Shown here one piece after another: positions 1-10,960 of a DNA stretch of 64,000 nt. This stretch comes from Bermanella sp. WJH001 (GTDB lineage: Bacteria > Pseudomonadota > Gammaproteobacteria > Pseudomonadales > Oceanobacteraceae). Location of the stretch: positions 915,155 to 979,154 of the forward strand of contig NZ_JASJOO010000003.1 of assembly GCF_030070105.1 (NCBI RefSeq). Direction: 5' to 3'. The notes below the pieces were generated by a model. That model had not been told where the DNA came from and did no database searches. It saw only the letters and a list, made by a program, of their open reading frames with translations. The position numbers and the translations under genes were made by a program. Every line of letters starts with the position of its first letter. Within the stretch, counting starts at the first letter, position 1.

Positions 1-2084
1 ACGGCGGTGAATATCATGCATTTAACCCTGATGTCATTACGACTATTCAGGATGCGGTGCAAACTGGTTCGCAAGCCGCATACGACAAGTATGCTGATCT
101 TGTAAACAAACGTCCTGCAGCGACGTTACGTGATTTGTTAGCGATTAAAACAACGAACAGCATCTCAATTGATGAAGTTGAGCCGGTTGAAGCCATCTAT
201 CCGCGCTTTGACTCTGCTGCTATGTCTTTAGGTGCATTGTCACCAGAAGCTCATGAAGCATTAGCACAAGCTATGAATGAGTTGGGTGGTAACTCTAACT
301 CAGGTGAAGGCGGCGAAGATCCTAAGCGTTATGGTACGTCTAAAAACTCACGTATCAAACAAATTGCATCGGGTCGTTTTGGTGTAACACCGCATTATTT
401 ATCAAGCGCAGATGTATTACAGATCAAAGTCGCCCAAGGTGCAAAACCAGGTGAAGGTGGTCAGCTACCAGGTGGTAAAGTCAATAACTTGATCGCTACC
501 TTGCGTTATTCGGTACCTGGTGTGACGTTGATTTCACCACCGCCGCATCACGATATTTATTCTATCGAAGATTTGGCACAGCTAATTTACGACCTTAAGC
601 AAGTGAACCCACGCGCTAAAGTATCGGTGAAATTAGTGTCTGAACCAGGCGTAGGTACGATTGCAGCAGGTGTTGCAAAAGCGTATGCCGATCTTATTAC
701 CATTTCTGGTTATGACGGTGGTACAGCGGCATCACCACTGACGTCTATTAAGTATGCGGGTTCGCCATTTGAACTTGGTTTGTCAGAAGCCCATCAAACC
801 CTTCGTGCAAACGATCTGCGTGGTAATGTGCGCTTACAAACCGATGGTGGTTTGAAAACCGGTTTAGATATTGTTAAAGCGGCCATGTTAGGTGCTGAAA
901 GCTTTGGTTTTGGTACGACGCCAATGGTTGCATTAGGTTGTAAGTATCTTCGTATCTGTCACTTAAACAACTGTGCAACCGGTGTTGCGACCCAAAATGA
1001 TCAATTACGTGAACAGCACTTCATTGGCACCGTAGAAATGGTTAAAAACTTCTTCCGCTTTGTGGCTGAAGAAACCCGTCAATGGATGGCAGCCGTAGGT
1101 GTGCGTTCTCTTGGTGAGCTAGTGGGTCGTACGGACCTGTTAGAAATGATTGAAGGCGCTACGAATAAACAACGTAAGGTAGACCTTACGCCATTGTTGG
1201 GTAGCGATTTAATTCCAGCTGACAAACCGCACACTGTGCAAGTTGATCGTAATAATCCTTACGATGAAGGTGCCATGGCTGAACGCATGGTGGCAGACAC
1301 ATTGGCGGCGATCGAAGCGAAAAAAGGTGGTGAATTCACCTACACCATTGGTAACTGTGACCGTTCAATTGGCGCTCGCTTGTCGGGTGAAATTGCATTG
1401 CGTCATGGCAACCAAGGTATGGCTGATGCTCCGCTTAAGATTAATTTAACCGGTACCGCTGGCCAGTCATTTGGTGTGTGGAACGCAGGCGGTCTGGAAA
1501 TGACCCTTGAAGGGGATGCCAACGATTACGTTGGTAAGGGTATGACAGGCGGTAAGCTTGTGATTTTCCCACCTAAAGGTTCTGAGTTTGAATCGCAAGA
1601 TGCATCAATCGTTGGTAATACCTGTTTATACGGTGCCACCGGCGGTCAATTACTAGCAGCTGGTCGTGCTGGTGAGCGTTTTGCAGTGCGTAACTCTGGC
1701 GCGAAAGCGGTAGTAGAAGGCGCAGGTGATCACTGTTGTGAATACATGACAGGCGGTCAAGTAACAGTTTTAGGCAGTACCGGCTATAACTTCGGTGCCG
1801 GTATGACAGGTGGTTTTGCATACGTCTTAGATCAAGACAACACCTTTGTGGATAAATACAATCACGAGTTAGTAGATATTCACCGCATCAGTAATGAAGA
1901 AACCGAAGGCCACCGTAATCATTTACGCGGCATCATTAAAAACTACGTTGAAGAAACAGGCAGTGCTTGGGGCCAAACTATTTTGGACAACTTCGACAAT
2001 TACATTGGCAAGTTCTGGTTGGTTAAGCCTAAGGCGGCTAGCTTAGAACAACTGCTGAAAAACACCCGGACTCGCTCCGAGTAA
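1..2084 (+). CDS. gltB: Glutamate synthase (NADPH) large subunit, C-terminal part (5' end outside window)
   Basis: This is the C-terminal half of the large subunit of NADPH glutamate synthase, which transfers the amide nitrogen of glutamine to 2-oxoglutarate. The reading frame is open from base 3 to the stop at 2084, so the GTG at 57 is internal and the true start lies upstream. The part seen covers the FMN-binding synthase domain, including the GGDPKRYG-type segment and the three cysteines of the [3Fe-4S] cluster (codons at 940, 957 and 972, motif [13 protein letters not shown]). The C-terminal GXGXG domain follows from about 1360 with its repeated glycine turns. It is followed closely by gltD, the partner subunit. 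The N-terminal amidotransferase domain cannot be judged. Identification is secure. Confidence 0.97.
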   Translation, partial: GGEYHAFNPDVITTIQDAVQTGSQAAYDKYADLVNKRPAATLRDLLAIKTTNSISIDEVEPVEAIYPRFDSAAMSLGALSPEAHEALAQAMNELGGNSNSGEGGEDPKRYGTSKNSRIKQIASGRFGVTPHYLSSADVLQIKVAQGAKPGEGGQLPGGKVNNLIATLRYSVPGVTLISPPPHHDIYSIEDLAQLIYDLKQVNPRAKVSVKLVSEPGVGTIAAGVAKAYADLITISGYDGGTAASPLTSIKYAGSPFELGLSEAHQTLRANDLRGNVRLQTDGGLKTGLDIVKAAMLGAESFGFGTTPMVALGCKYLRICHLNNCATGVATQNDQLREQHFIGTVEMVKNFFRFVAEETRQWMAAVGVRSLGELVGRTDLLEMIEGATNKQRKVDLTPLLGSDLIPADKPHTVQVDRNNPYDEGAMAERMVADTLAAIEAKKGGEFTYTIGNCDRSIGARLSGEIALRHGNQGMADAPLKINLTGTAGQSFGVWNAGGLEMTLEGDANDYVGKGMTGGKLVIFPPKGSEFESQDASIVGNTCLYGATGGQLLAAGRAGERFAVRNSGAKAVVEGAGDHCCEYMTGGQVTVLGSTGYNFGAGMTGGFAYVLDQDNTFVDKYNHELVDIHRISNEETEGHRNHLRGIIKNYVEETGSAWGQTILDNFDNYIGKFWLVKPKAASLEQLLKNTRTRSE

Positions 2085-2097
2085 TTTTTACCAATAG

Positions 2098-3540
<1,443 letters not shown>

Positions 3541-3561
3541 AAAACAATCAGTTCTGTTACA

Positions 3562-3601
3562 AAAAAAGCACGGCAATCTAACGATTAGTCGTGCTTTTTT
3601 G
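3562..3601 (+). terminator. Intrinsic terminator after gltD
   Basis: The stem AAAAAGCACG pairs with CGTGCTTTTT, with a second short pairing (AATC/GATT) inside the loop, and a T run follows. It closes the gltBD transcript, so the downstream lipoprotein gene needs its own promoter. Confidence 0.85.
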
Positions 3602-3686
3602 TATCTGTGTCATTGTTACTTCGAGGTGATGCATAGATAATACCCGACAGTTAATTAATCACTTTAGCCTATAAACAGGGAGCCTC

Positions 3687-5321
3687 ATGAAAAATACAAT
3701 AATAATGTGGACAATGCTGGTTTTGCTGTCATTTTTGACCGCTTGTGGAGGCTCTGATTCGGCTGAGGGTTCACGTTTTGATAATAATACCCCAACTGAT
3801 TCGGATGATGATACAGATGAAGACACTGTAATTGATGAAGGTGATTTTACTAATGTCAGCTTTTTACCATTAATGACATTTGAGAAGTATAAAGATTGGC
3901 TTGATGGTACTAACGAAGGAATTTTACTTTCATATAATAAGAGCCCGTTTATTGCGTATTACACAATTAACCCAGTAAACGCTTCAAATTTACAGCCGAT
4001 TACCACAGCCCAGGCAAGCGATTTTACAATAGTAGAAGATGACATTCCGCTAAACCCAAAGGTTAATTTCCCTATCTTACAAAAAGTGTTAGGAAATAGC
4101 GTTCAATTGGTAACCGCTTTGGTGATTAATACTAGCAGTACGATGGATGCTGTTGATAAGGCTGCCTTTATTCAAGAAATTAAAAATCTAGTTACAGCAG
4201 CAAAAGCTAGCAATAACAGCTTTATGTCAGGTCAAGCATTTACGGTTTGGGGGTATGATGGTGTTGCTGTAGAAGAAACTGCTGGTTATAAATTTGATAC
4301 TTCGAGTATTCATGCAGCGCTAGATCAAGTTCTGGCCAAGTGGCAGGTTGCAGCCTACAGGCAAAATACAGGCTCTAATTACACTTATGATGCTGTAGTT
4401 GAGGCAATTGGTCGATATGTGGGAGATGGTGCCTTTTCTGTAACAGCTGCGCCGCTCACTTTTAGAGATGGATTATCTGGTGAACAGAATGATTTGGTTG
4501 AGTTTATTTCACCCGATCAAGTGCTAGCCAGTAGTATTGTGGTTTTTTCATCTGGTTTTTCTTCAACCAATCGTTTTGATGATGAATTTTTATCTAAAGC
4601 TTTAGATTCTCAGTCCACGTTTGTTTATGAGGAAGGGATTACGCCTGCTGGCGCATCTACAGAAACTAAGAATTTAGCTAAGACATTTGTATATGTTGTA
4701 CCTGATGGAGAGGCTCAAGATAGTGTATTAGTCAATAAGGCTACTAAGGTGATATCGAATACTTTATCAGGTGGGAAATATTCATTTTCTACAGATGTTT
4801 TAACGGCAATTGAAGCAGATATTGAGCTAAAAACGGCTGCAGATAATCAGCACGTTTTACGTTTTGCATCCTCATTGCGTGCAGGTAAAGGCCATACAAG
4901 GCAAATTAGAACCCGTACAGCAGAAGATAAGTACGGTTATACAATTAATGTGGATAAAATAGACCTTGATCCTGCTGAGGCTGTAGAAATGCCTGTGCCG
5001 AGTGTTGAAATAACTGGCGCAAACAATGAATATTTATCTGCCGGCACAATGATGAATTCAGGCTATAGCTCTGCCGTTGCATATGCTAATGAGATTACTC
5101 GTTTTTATCCGGCGACACGATGGACTAATCAAACATTTACTAATTCTGACTATCAATGGTCATCAGTTCCGGCAAATGCCTTTACTGAAAACTCTGATGG
5201 ATCTGTAACCATTAATACGGCCTTGTTACCGATCGTTTTGACGTTAACAAATGATAAAATTCAACACGAAGGTGCGGTTGTCTCAGATGATTTTACGCTT
5301 TCGATATCTGCAAGTAAGTAA
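3687..5321 (+). CDS. Lipoprotein with a degenerate von Willebrand A-like domain
   Basis: The product is a 544-residue exported lipoprotein. A signal peptide ends in the lipobox LTAC at about residues 17-20 and is followed by an Asp/Thr-rich linker (residues 30-50). From about residue 140 the pattern resembles a VWA fold: a hydrophobic strand ending in VINTSSTM, where a normal metal site has DxSxS, then a helix, and later IVVFSSGFSS. Asn replaces the first Asp, so metal binding may be lost. The start has AGGGAG four bases upstream. It sits between gltD and hemE, which are direct neighbours in Pseudomonas, so it looks like an insertion into a conserved order. Its codons are visibly AT-richer than those of its neighbours. 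Substrate and role are unknown. Confidence 0.75.
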   Translation: MKNTIIMWTMLVLLSFLTACGGSDSAEGSRFDNNTPTDSDDDTDEDTVIDEGDFTNVSFLPLMTFEKYKDWLDGTNEGILLSYNKSPFIAYYTINPVNASNLQPITTAQASDFTIVEDDIPLNPKVNFPILQKVLGNSVQLVTALVINTSSTMDAVDKAAFIQEIKNLVTAAKASNNSFMSGQAFTVWGYDGVAVEETAGYKFDTSSIHAALDQVLAKWQVAAYRQNTGSNYTYDAVVEAIGRYVGDGAFSVTAAPLTFRDGLSGEQNDLVEFISPDQVLASSIVVFSSGFSSTNRFDDEFLSKALDSQSTFVYEEGITPAGASTETKNLAKTFVYVVPDGEAQDSVLVNKATKVISNTLSGGKYSFSTDVLTAIEADIELKTAADNQHVLRFASSLRAGKGHTRQIRTRTAEDKYGYTINVDKIDLDPAEAVEMPVPSVEITGANNEYLSAGTMMNSGYSSAVAYANEITRFYPATRWTNQTFTNSDYQWSSVPANAFTENSDGSVTINTALLPIVLTLTNDKIQHEGAVVSDDFTLSISASK

Positions 5322-5331
5322 ATAAATATTT

Positions 5332-6396
5332 ATGACTGAACTAAAAAACGATCGTTTTCTTCGTGCTTTACTTAAGCAACCTGTAGATCGCACTCCAATT
5401 TGGATGATGCGCCAAGCAGGTCGTTATTTGCCTGAGTATCGTGCAAGCCGTGCAACGGCAGGCTCTTTCATGGATCTTTGTATGAACCATGATTTTGCTT
5501 GTGAGGTAACACTGCAACCACTTGAGCGTTACCCGCTAGATGCGGCGATTTTGTTCAGTGATATTTTAACCATTCCTGATGCGATGAACTTAGGTCTTTA
5601 CTTCGAAACCGGAGAAGGTCCTAAATTCAAAAAAGTAGTGCGCACAGAAGCCGACGTAGCAGCGTTGCCTGTTGTGAATACGGCCAGTGATTTATCATAT
5701 GTAACTAAAGCGGTATCGACCATTCGTCATGAGTTAAATGGCCGCGTACCGCTTATTGGTTTTTCTGGCTCTCCTTGGACGTTAGCTACTTACATGGTTG
5801 AAGGTGGCAGTTCAAAAGATTTTCGTCATGTAAAAGCCATGATGTACAACCAGCCTGAAGTCATGCACGAGTTATTAAATAAACTGGCGTTGTCAGTGAT
5901 TGATTACTTGAATGCGCAAATTCAGGCCGGTGCACAAGCGGTACAAATTTTTGATACCTGGGGTGGTGTTTTGAGCCATGCGGCGTATCAAGAGTTTTCA
6001 CTTAAGTACATGCAGAAAATTGTTGATGGCTTAATACGTGAACATGAGGGTCGTAAAGTTCCTGTGATCTTGTTTACTAAAGGCGCAGGTCAATGGTTAG
6101 AGATGATGGCCGACACGGGTTGTGATGCACTAGGTTTGGATTGGACCACAGATATTGGCAATGCACGTCGTCGTGTAGGTGATCAAGTGGCATTACAGGG
6201 CAATATGGACCCAAGTGTACTTTATGCAAAACCTGAGCGTATTCGTGAAGAAGTGGCTTCAATTTTAGCGGCGTATGGTCAAGGTAGTGGTCATGTGTTC
6301 AACCTAGGGCACGGTATTCACCAGTTTGTGGATCCTGAACATGCTAAAGCCTTTATTGAGGCGGTTGTTGAATTAAGCCCGCAGTATCATAAATAA
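5332..6396 (+). CDS. hemE: Uroporphyrinogen decarboxylase
   Basis: HemE decarboxylates the four acetate side chains of uroporphyrinogen III to give coproporphyrinogen III in heme synthesis, in the cytoplasm. The 354-residue length is normal. The N-terminal signature [12 protein letters not shown] (residues 26-37) carries substrate-binding arginines, and [17 protein letters not shown] marks the second family signature. The start lies 10 bases after the lipoprotein gene, without a clear Shine-Dalgarno sequence, so it may depend on translation of that gene or on a promoter inside it. A strong terminator follows. Confidence 0.97.
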   Translation: MTELKNDRFLRALLKQPVDRTPIWMMRQAGRYLPEYRASRATAGSFMDLCMNHDFACEVTLQPLERYPLDAAILFSDILTIPDAMNLGLYFETGEGPKFKKVVRTEADVAALPVVNTASDLSYVTKAVSTIRHELNGRVPLIGFSGSPWTLATYMVEGGSSKDFRHVKAMMYNQPEVMHELLNKLALSVIDYLNAQIQAGAQAVQIFDTWGGVLSHAAYQEFSLKYMQKIVDGLIREHEGRKVPVILFTKGAGQWLEMMADTGCDALGLDWTTDIGNARRRVGDQVALQGNMDPSVLYAKPERIREEVASILAAYGQGSGHVFNLGHGIHQFVDPEHAKAFIEAVVELSPQYHK

Positions 6397-6419
6397 TTTT
6401 AGAGTTATCTAACTACGAA

Positions 6420-6457
6420 GAAGCGACGTAAGACTTATGTTTTACGTCGCTTTTTTG
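6420..6457 (+). terminator. Intrinsic terminator after hemE
   Basis: A perfect stem AAGCGACGTAA / TTACGTCGCTT with a 10-base loop is followed by a T run. Confidence 0.9.
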
Positions 6458-6541
6458 TTTTATTGCGAGCGGTTTTCATTGAACTATATTTGCTATACGC
6501 CATACTAATAAGCAGTTTGAATCATAATTTAAAGGATAATC

Positions 6542-7735
6542 ATGCTTGAATCTTTGCGCCGATTTATGAAGATGGATGCGGCAAGTGGCTTAATGCTCAT
6601 GTTTGCAGCCGCTTTGGCGTTAATAGTAGCCAACTCTCCAATTAGTTGGATATATGAGCAGTTGCTCACTCTAAACTTAACCGTTGCTGTTGATAAGTTT
6701 GAAATCAGTAAGCCACTTTTGCTGTGGATAAATGATGGTTTGATGGCCATTTTCTTTTTATTGGTGGGTTTAGAATTAAAACGTGAAGTAGTGGTAGGTG
6801 ACTTAAACAGTGCTCAAAAAATTGCACTACCTGCCCTTGCCGCCATTGGTGGTATGGTCGCGCCAGCTGGTATTTATGCCTATTTAAACTGGGGTGATGA
6901 GCTGGCCATTCAAGGCTGGGCCATTCCAATGGCAACCGATATCGCATTTGCCCTGGGTATCGTTGTATTGCTGGGTCATCGAGTTCCCGCTGCACTTAAA
7001 ATATTCTTGGTGAGCCTGGCAATATTTGATGACTTAGGGGCGATCATCGTAATTGCTTTATTTTATACCGATCAGCTTTCCATCTTAGCGTTATCAGTAA
7101 CCGCAGTGTGTATTGCGTTGTTATTTTTAATGAACCGAAGTGGCGTAGTGAGTAAGTCAGCTTACTTAATCATTGGCGCCATTATGTGGGTGGCATTGTT
7201 AAAGTCAGGGGTGCATGCCACGTTAGCAGGTGTTGCACTGGCACTCTTTATTCCAATGAAAGGCATTAACTGGGACGGGGAAGTAACCAGACCCTTACAT
7301 GAGCTAGAGCATGACTTGCATATGCCGGTTGCGTTTATCATTTTACCAATTTTTGCATTTGCAAACGCTGGTTTATCGTTAGCTGGCTTAAGTCTTTCTG
7401 ATGTGACCCATGGTATTCCGCTGGGTATTATTCTTGGCTTGTTTGTGGGTAAACAGCTTGGAGTGATGGGTATGGTATATCTTGGGGTTAAATTGAAGCT
7501 TGGCTCATTTCCGCGCGGGGTTTCTTGGTCGCAGGTTTATGGTATAGCAGTATTGAGCGGTGTGGGTTTCACAATGAGTTTATTTATTGGTGGCCTAGCT
7601 TTCGATCAAACTGGGCAGGATAATTTTAATCAGGATCGTCTAGGCATTATAGTTGGCTCTTTAATGTCAGCCGTTTGGGCGGTGATTTGGTTTAGTTACT
7701 TTACTAAGTCGTCAAAGAAAACCGAGCAACAATAA
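6542..7735 (+). CDS. nhaA: Na+/H+ antiporter NhaA
   Basis: NhaA is an inner-membrane electrogenic Na+/H+ antiporter that exports sodium and controls internal pH. The 397 residues contain about twelve hydrophobic segments. The ion-binding aspartates are present in the ATDIAFALG helix and in the AIFDDLGAI motif that matches the catalytic Asp pair of the E. coli protein. The helix FVGKQLG holds the conserved lysine. The start at 6542 has AAAGGA just upstream. It stands alone between two terminators and lies next to nhaD, so the region carries two unrelated antiporter families side by side. Confidence 0.97.
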   Translation: MLESLRRFMKMDAASGLMLMFAAALALIVANSPISWIYEQLLTLNLTVAVDKFEISKPLLLWINDGLMAIFFLLVGLELKREVVVGDLNSAQKIALPALAAIGGMVAPAGIYAYLNWGDELAIQGWAIPMATDIAFALGIVVLLGHRVPAALKIFLVSLAIFDDLGAIIVIALFYTDQLSILALSVTAVCIALLFLMNRSGVVSKSAYLIIGAIMWVALLKSGVHATLAGVALALFIPMKGINWDGEVTRPLHELEHDLHMPVAFIILPIFAFANAGLSLAGLSLSDVTHGIPLGIILGLFVGKQLGVMGMVYLGVKLKLGSFPRGVSWSQVYGIAVLSGVGFTMSLFIGGLAFDQTGQDNFNQDRLGIIVGSLMSAVWAVIWFSYFTKSSKKTEQQ

Positions 7736-7754
7736 AAGTTTTAAATCATATGAT

Positions 7755-7790
7755 AAAAGCGCGTTGGCGAAAGTCGACGCGCTTTTTTTA
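7755..7790 (+). terminator. Intrinsic terminator after nhaA
   Basis: The stem AAAAGCGCGT / ACGCGCTTTT is followed by a run of T, 20 bases after the nhaA stop codon. Confidence 0.88.
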
Positions 7791-7897
7791 TGCTTCATAC
7801 TTTACACTTCTTATCACATTCCACCCCTTAGTAGTTATGGTTTACCTTGTGCTCATACCCTAAAATGCAGCTCCTCTTTTATTGCTAGGTGTCTGAG

Positions 7898-9148
7898 ATG
7901 TCTGAATATTTATCGGTGGCCATAATTGGCTTGGCATTTGCCGGATTGTTCTTTGTGGTTCTAGAGGATGTGATACATGTAAATAAGGCTCAAGCGGTTC
8001 TATTTTTTGGAACGCTATCTTGGATTTTGCTGTTTGTTTTTTCTGACCATCAAACAAGACATGAATTTGTGATTGAGGGTTTGTATGAAAATATTGCTGA
8101 AATAGCTGGGCTTTGGTTATTTTTGTTAGCGGCCATGACCTTTGTGGTTTATTTGAATAAAAAAGGTTTGATTGAAAGCCTTATATATCGTTTTTTGCCC
8201 CGTCAAATCAGCGAGCGAAAATTGTTGTTTTTCATCGCCTTGTTTGCCTTCGTATTTTCGTCACTTGCTGACAATATTACAGCCACACTCATCTCTATTG
8301 CGTTGATTTTATCCCTTAAGCTTGAAGCAAAAAAAACCATACGTTTTGCTACTGTGGTTGTATTTGCGGTGAACTCTGGTGGTGTGGCGATGATCACAGG
8401 TGATGTGACAACGTTGATGATTTTCTTGCAGGGTAAGGCCAGTATTTTGAATTTACTCTTGTTGTCATTGCCCGCTTTACTTGCCTTGATTGCATTAGCG
8501 TCTTTACTGAGTTTTTCACTTAAAGACATGGTTCATATTCAGCTGAAGACAGATCGCCATGAATCCGTAGATGTGGTCATAGCCATAGTATTTGTGCTGA
8601 CTATTTTAGGCACCATTGCCAGCAATATCTTATTTGATATACCGCCTGTTTTAACCTTTTTGTTTGGTTTGTCGGTGATGTTTTTGGTGGCTAGGGCCTA
8701 TGGTGAAGACACAGAGAAGGCACCTATTTTAAATTATATCCGCCAAATTGAATTTGATACCTTGTTGTTCTTTTTAGGTATTTTATTACTGGTTGGTGCG
8801 TTAAAAGAGATACATGCATTAGAAAGCTTTGTGCGTATTTATGACGTACTGCCGATTTGGATGGCCAATTATGTGATGGGTATTTTGTCGGCCATTATTG
8901 ATAACGTGCCTTTAACGGCGGCATTATTAAAGTCTGACGTCACCATGAATGTGCAGCAGTGGTTATCGTTAACTTATGCAGTAGGTGTGGGAGGCTCTAT
9001 GTTAATTATTGGCTCAGCTGCAGGCATCGTAGCCATGAGTAAAATAGAAGCGCTGACGTTCATGAGTTATCTTAAGTATTTTTTCTTGCTGTTTTTTGCT
9101 TACACCCTAGGGTATGGTGCCACCATGTTGATGGGTACATATTTGTAA
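7898..9148 (+). CDS. nhaD: Na+/H+ antiporter, NhaD family
   Basis: This is a polytopic membrane protein of the ion-transporter superfamily, NhaD type, exchanging Na+ or Li+ for protons. NhaD proteins have been studied in Vibrio and haloalkaliphilic bacteria. Family-like segments are SLADNITATLISIALIL, NSGGVAMITGDVTTLMIF and DNVPLTAALLKSDV, which place polar residues in re-entrant helices, and a C-terminal GGSMLIIGSAAG loop. The ATG at 7898 is chosen because AGGTG lies at good spacing; a GTG at 7889 overlaps that site. At about 416 residues it is somewhat shorter than the best-known NhaD proteins, mainly at the N-terminus. The radA gene follows 28 bases later. Confidence 0.9.
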   Translation: MSEYLSVAIIGLAFAGLFFVVLEDVIHVNKAQAVLFFGTLSWILLFVFSDHQTRHEFVIEGLYENIAEIAGLWLFLLAAMTFVVYLNKKGLIESLIYRFLPRQISERKLLFFIALFAFVFSSLADNITATLISIALILSLKLEAKKTIRFATVVVFAVNSGGVAMITGDVTTLMIFLQGKASILNLLLLSLPALLALIALASLLSFSLKDMVHIQLKTDRHESVDVVIAIVFVLTILGTIASNILFDIPPVLTFLFGLSVMFLVARAYGEDTEKAPILNYIRQIEFDTLLFFLGILLLVGALKEIHALESFVRIYDVLPIWMANYVMGILSAIIDNVPLTAALLKSDVTMNVQQWLSLTYAVGVGGSMLIIGSAAGIVAMSKIEALTFMSYLKYFFLLFFAYTLGYGATMLMGTYL

Positions 9149-9176
9149 TTGATAGGTAGAGCGAGGCGCAGGGGAT

Positions 9177-10550
9177 ATGGCAAAACGTAAGGTGGCATAC
9201 GTATGCAGTGATTGCGGGTCTGATCACAGTAAATGGCAAGGTCAATGTGGTGCCTGTGGCCAGTGGAATACCTTACAAGAGTTCACTGTATCCGCTTCTA
9301 AGTCCGCCTCTGTGCGTGAAGGTTATGCTGGTAGTGCCGGTGGCGGCATCGGAACAAATAAAATTGTTAAGCTCAATGATGTTTCACTGGATGCCTTACC
9401 TCGTTTTAGTTCAGGAATGGCAGAATTTGACCGTGTGCTGGGTGGTGGTTTGGTGCCAGGTTCTGTGAACTTAATCGGCGGTCACCCCGGTGCGGGTAAG
9501 TCCACCTTGTTGTTACAAACTATGTGCTATTTGGCGGAGCACATGCCGGTGCTCTATATAACCGGTGAAGAATCACTACAACAAGTTGCTCTGCGTGCTC
9601 AGCGGTTACATCTGCCTACCGACAAACTTCAAATGCTTGCCGAAACCGACGTTGAGCAAATCATCTCCATTGCCAAAAATCATACACCTAAAGTCATCGT
9701 TATCGATTCGATCCAAGTGATGCACACTCCAGGTGTGGAGTCTGCCCCTGGCAGCGTGTCACAGGTGCGGGAAAGTGCTGCGTTTTTAACGCGCTTTGCC
9801 AAACAAAGTAATACGGTTTTATTTTTAGTGGGGCATGTCACCAAAGATGGCTCACTAGCGGGGCCAAAAGTATTAGAGCACATGATTGATTGCTCCATCA
9901 TGTTAGAAGGTGATAGCGATAACCGATTCCGTACTTTGCGCGGCATTAAAAACCGCTTTGGTGCCGTAAATGAGCTGGGTGTTTTTGCCATGCTCGAAGC
10001 GGGTCTTAAAGAAGTGAAAAACCCCAGTTCTATATTTTTAAGTCGCTCCGAGCAACCAGTAAGTGGTTCGAGTGTCATGGTGGTTTGGGAAGGCACTCGC
10101 CCTATTTTGGTAGAAATCCAAGCGCTTGTAGATGAAAGCCATTTTGGGCACCCAAAGCGAGTGGCAGTGGGTTTGGATCAAAACCGTTTAAGCATGTTAT
10201 TAGCCGTGATGCATCGCCATGGCGGTATTCATTGTGGCGATCAGGATGTTTACATCAACGTGGTGGGTGGGGTGCGAGTCAGTGAAACCTCTGCGGATTT
10301 AGCCTTGTTAATGTCGGTGCTTTCAAGCTTTCGTGATCGCCCATTACCACAAGATATGGTGATTTTTGGTGAGGTGGGTTTATCCGGTGAAATCCGCCCA
10401 GTACCAAGCGGACAAGACCGCTTAAAAGAAGCGGCAAAACATGGTTTTAAACGAGCTATTGCCCCAAAAGCGAATATTCCCAAAGGCGGCATCGCGGGCA
10501 TGCAGGTGATGGCAGTTGAGCATATTTCGCAAGCCTTAGAGATAATTTAG
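9177..10550 (+). CDS. radA: DNA repair protein RadA
   Basis: RadA is a RecA-like ATPase that promotes branch migration in recombination. An N-terminal zinc finger (CSDCG ... CGACG, residues 10-30) is followed by the ATPase core with Walker A GGHPGAGKST, the RadA-specific KNRFG motif (about residue 260) and a Lon-like C-terminal domain ending near residue 457. Length and domain order are typical. The stop codon lies 7 bases from the end of the convergent PilZ gene. It probably shares a transcript with nhaD, from which it is separated by 28 bases. Confidence 0.97.
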   Translation: MAKRKVAYVCSDCGSDHSKWQGQCGACGQWNTLQEFTVSASKSASVREGYAGSAGGGIGTNKIVKLNDVSLDALPRFSSGMAEFDRVLGGGLVPGSVNLIGGHPGAGKSTLLLQTMCYLAEHMPVLYITGEESLQQVALRAQRLHLPTDKLQMLAETDVEQIISIAKNHTPKVIVIDSIQVMHTPGVESAPGSVSQVRESAAFLTRFAKQSNTVLFLVGHVTKDGSLAGPKVLEHMIDCSIMLEGDSDNRFRTLRGIKNRFGAVNELGVFAMLEAGLKEVKNPSSIFLSRSEQPVSGSSVMVVWEGTRPILVEIQALVDESHFGHPKRVAVGLDQNRLSMLLAVMHRHGGIHCGDQDVYINVVGGVRVSETSADLALLMSVLSSFRDRPLPQDMVIFGEVGLSGEIRPVPSGQDRLKEAAKHGFKRAIAPKANIPKGGIAGMQVMAVEHISQALEII

Positions 10551-10557
10551 CAACGCT

Positions 10558-10926
10558 TTAATGCGCACCATGCTCCTTAATCAGCGCAGCTAACTCACGT
10601 TCGACATATTCATCTGAACCAACGTTTAATTCGATCAAGCGCTTGAGTAAGGTGATGCTGTCTAAATCAATGTGACTGCATTGGCAGCCCACATAAACGG
10701 GCGTGATGTGCACTAGGTTGCATTCCATCTTGATGTGGGTGTGATCAGCTAGGCGAATATCAATCATCAACGGGTTACCCGGATGAATGTTCCACACATC
10801 AGGCTGTTTGAAGAGTACGCCGTTTAGGCTGAGGTCTATCAAATCCACAGGCCAGCTGTGATTACCTTGGCTGACCGTGGTTTGTGCATCGAAAGGGATG
10901 CGTGTGAAATGGCGATGTTCAGACAT
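10558..10926 (-). CDS. Short PilZ-domain protein
   Basis: This is a 122-residue single-domain PilZ protein, a likely cytoplasmic cyclic di-GMP receptor. The binding motifs are present: RHFTR near residues 5-9 (RxxxR) and DLSLNG near residues 31-36 (D/NxSxxG). No output domain is fused, so it probably acts by protein contact. It lies 31 bases downstream of ettA on the same strand. Its start has a strong GAGGAG site, but this site sits in a possible hairpin (see the entry at 10927-10960). A large GGDEF-EAL protein is encoded about 2 kb away. Confidence 0.9.
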   Translation of the reverse strand: MSEHRHFTRIPFDAQTTVSQGNHSWPVDLIDLSLNGVLFKQPDVWNIHPGNPLMIDIRLADHTHIKMECNLVHITPVYVGCQCSHIDLDSITLLKRLIELNVGSDEYVERELAALIKEHGAH

Positions 10927-10960
10927 GTTAGCTCCTCTAACGAGGAGCGTGTCCTCGTTA
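10927..10960 (-). promoter_or_regulatory. Possible alternative-fold RNA element controlling translation of the PilZ gene
   Basis: The ettA-PilZ gap on the minus strand has three segments. Segment 1 is AACGAGGA, overlapping the ettA stop codon; segment 2 is GCTCCTCGTT; segment 3 is GAGGAGC, the ribosome binding site of the PilZ gene. Segment 1 pairs perfectly with part of segment 2 (8 bp, 5-base loop). Segment 2 also pairs perfectly with segment 3 (7 bp, GTTA loop). The two folds exclude each other, and only the second hides the ribosome binding site. The pairing is seen directly; the switching role is inference. Confidence 0.5.
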
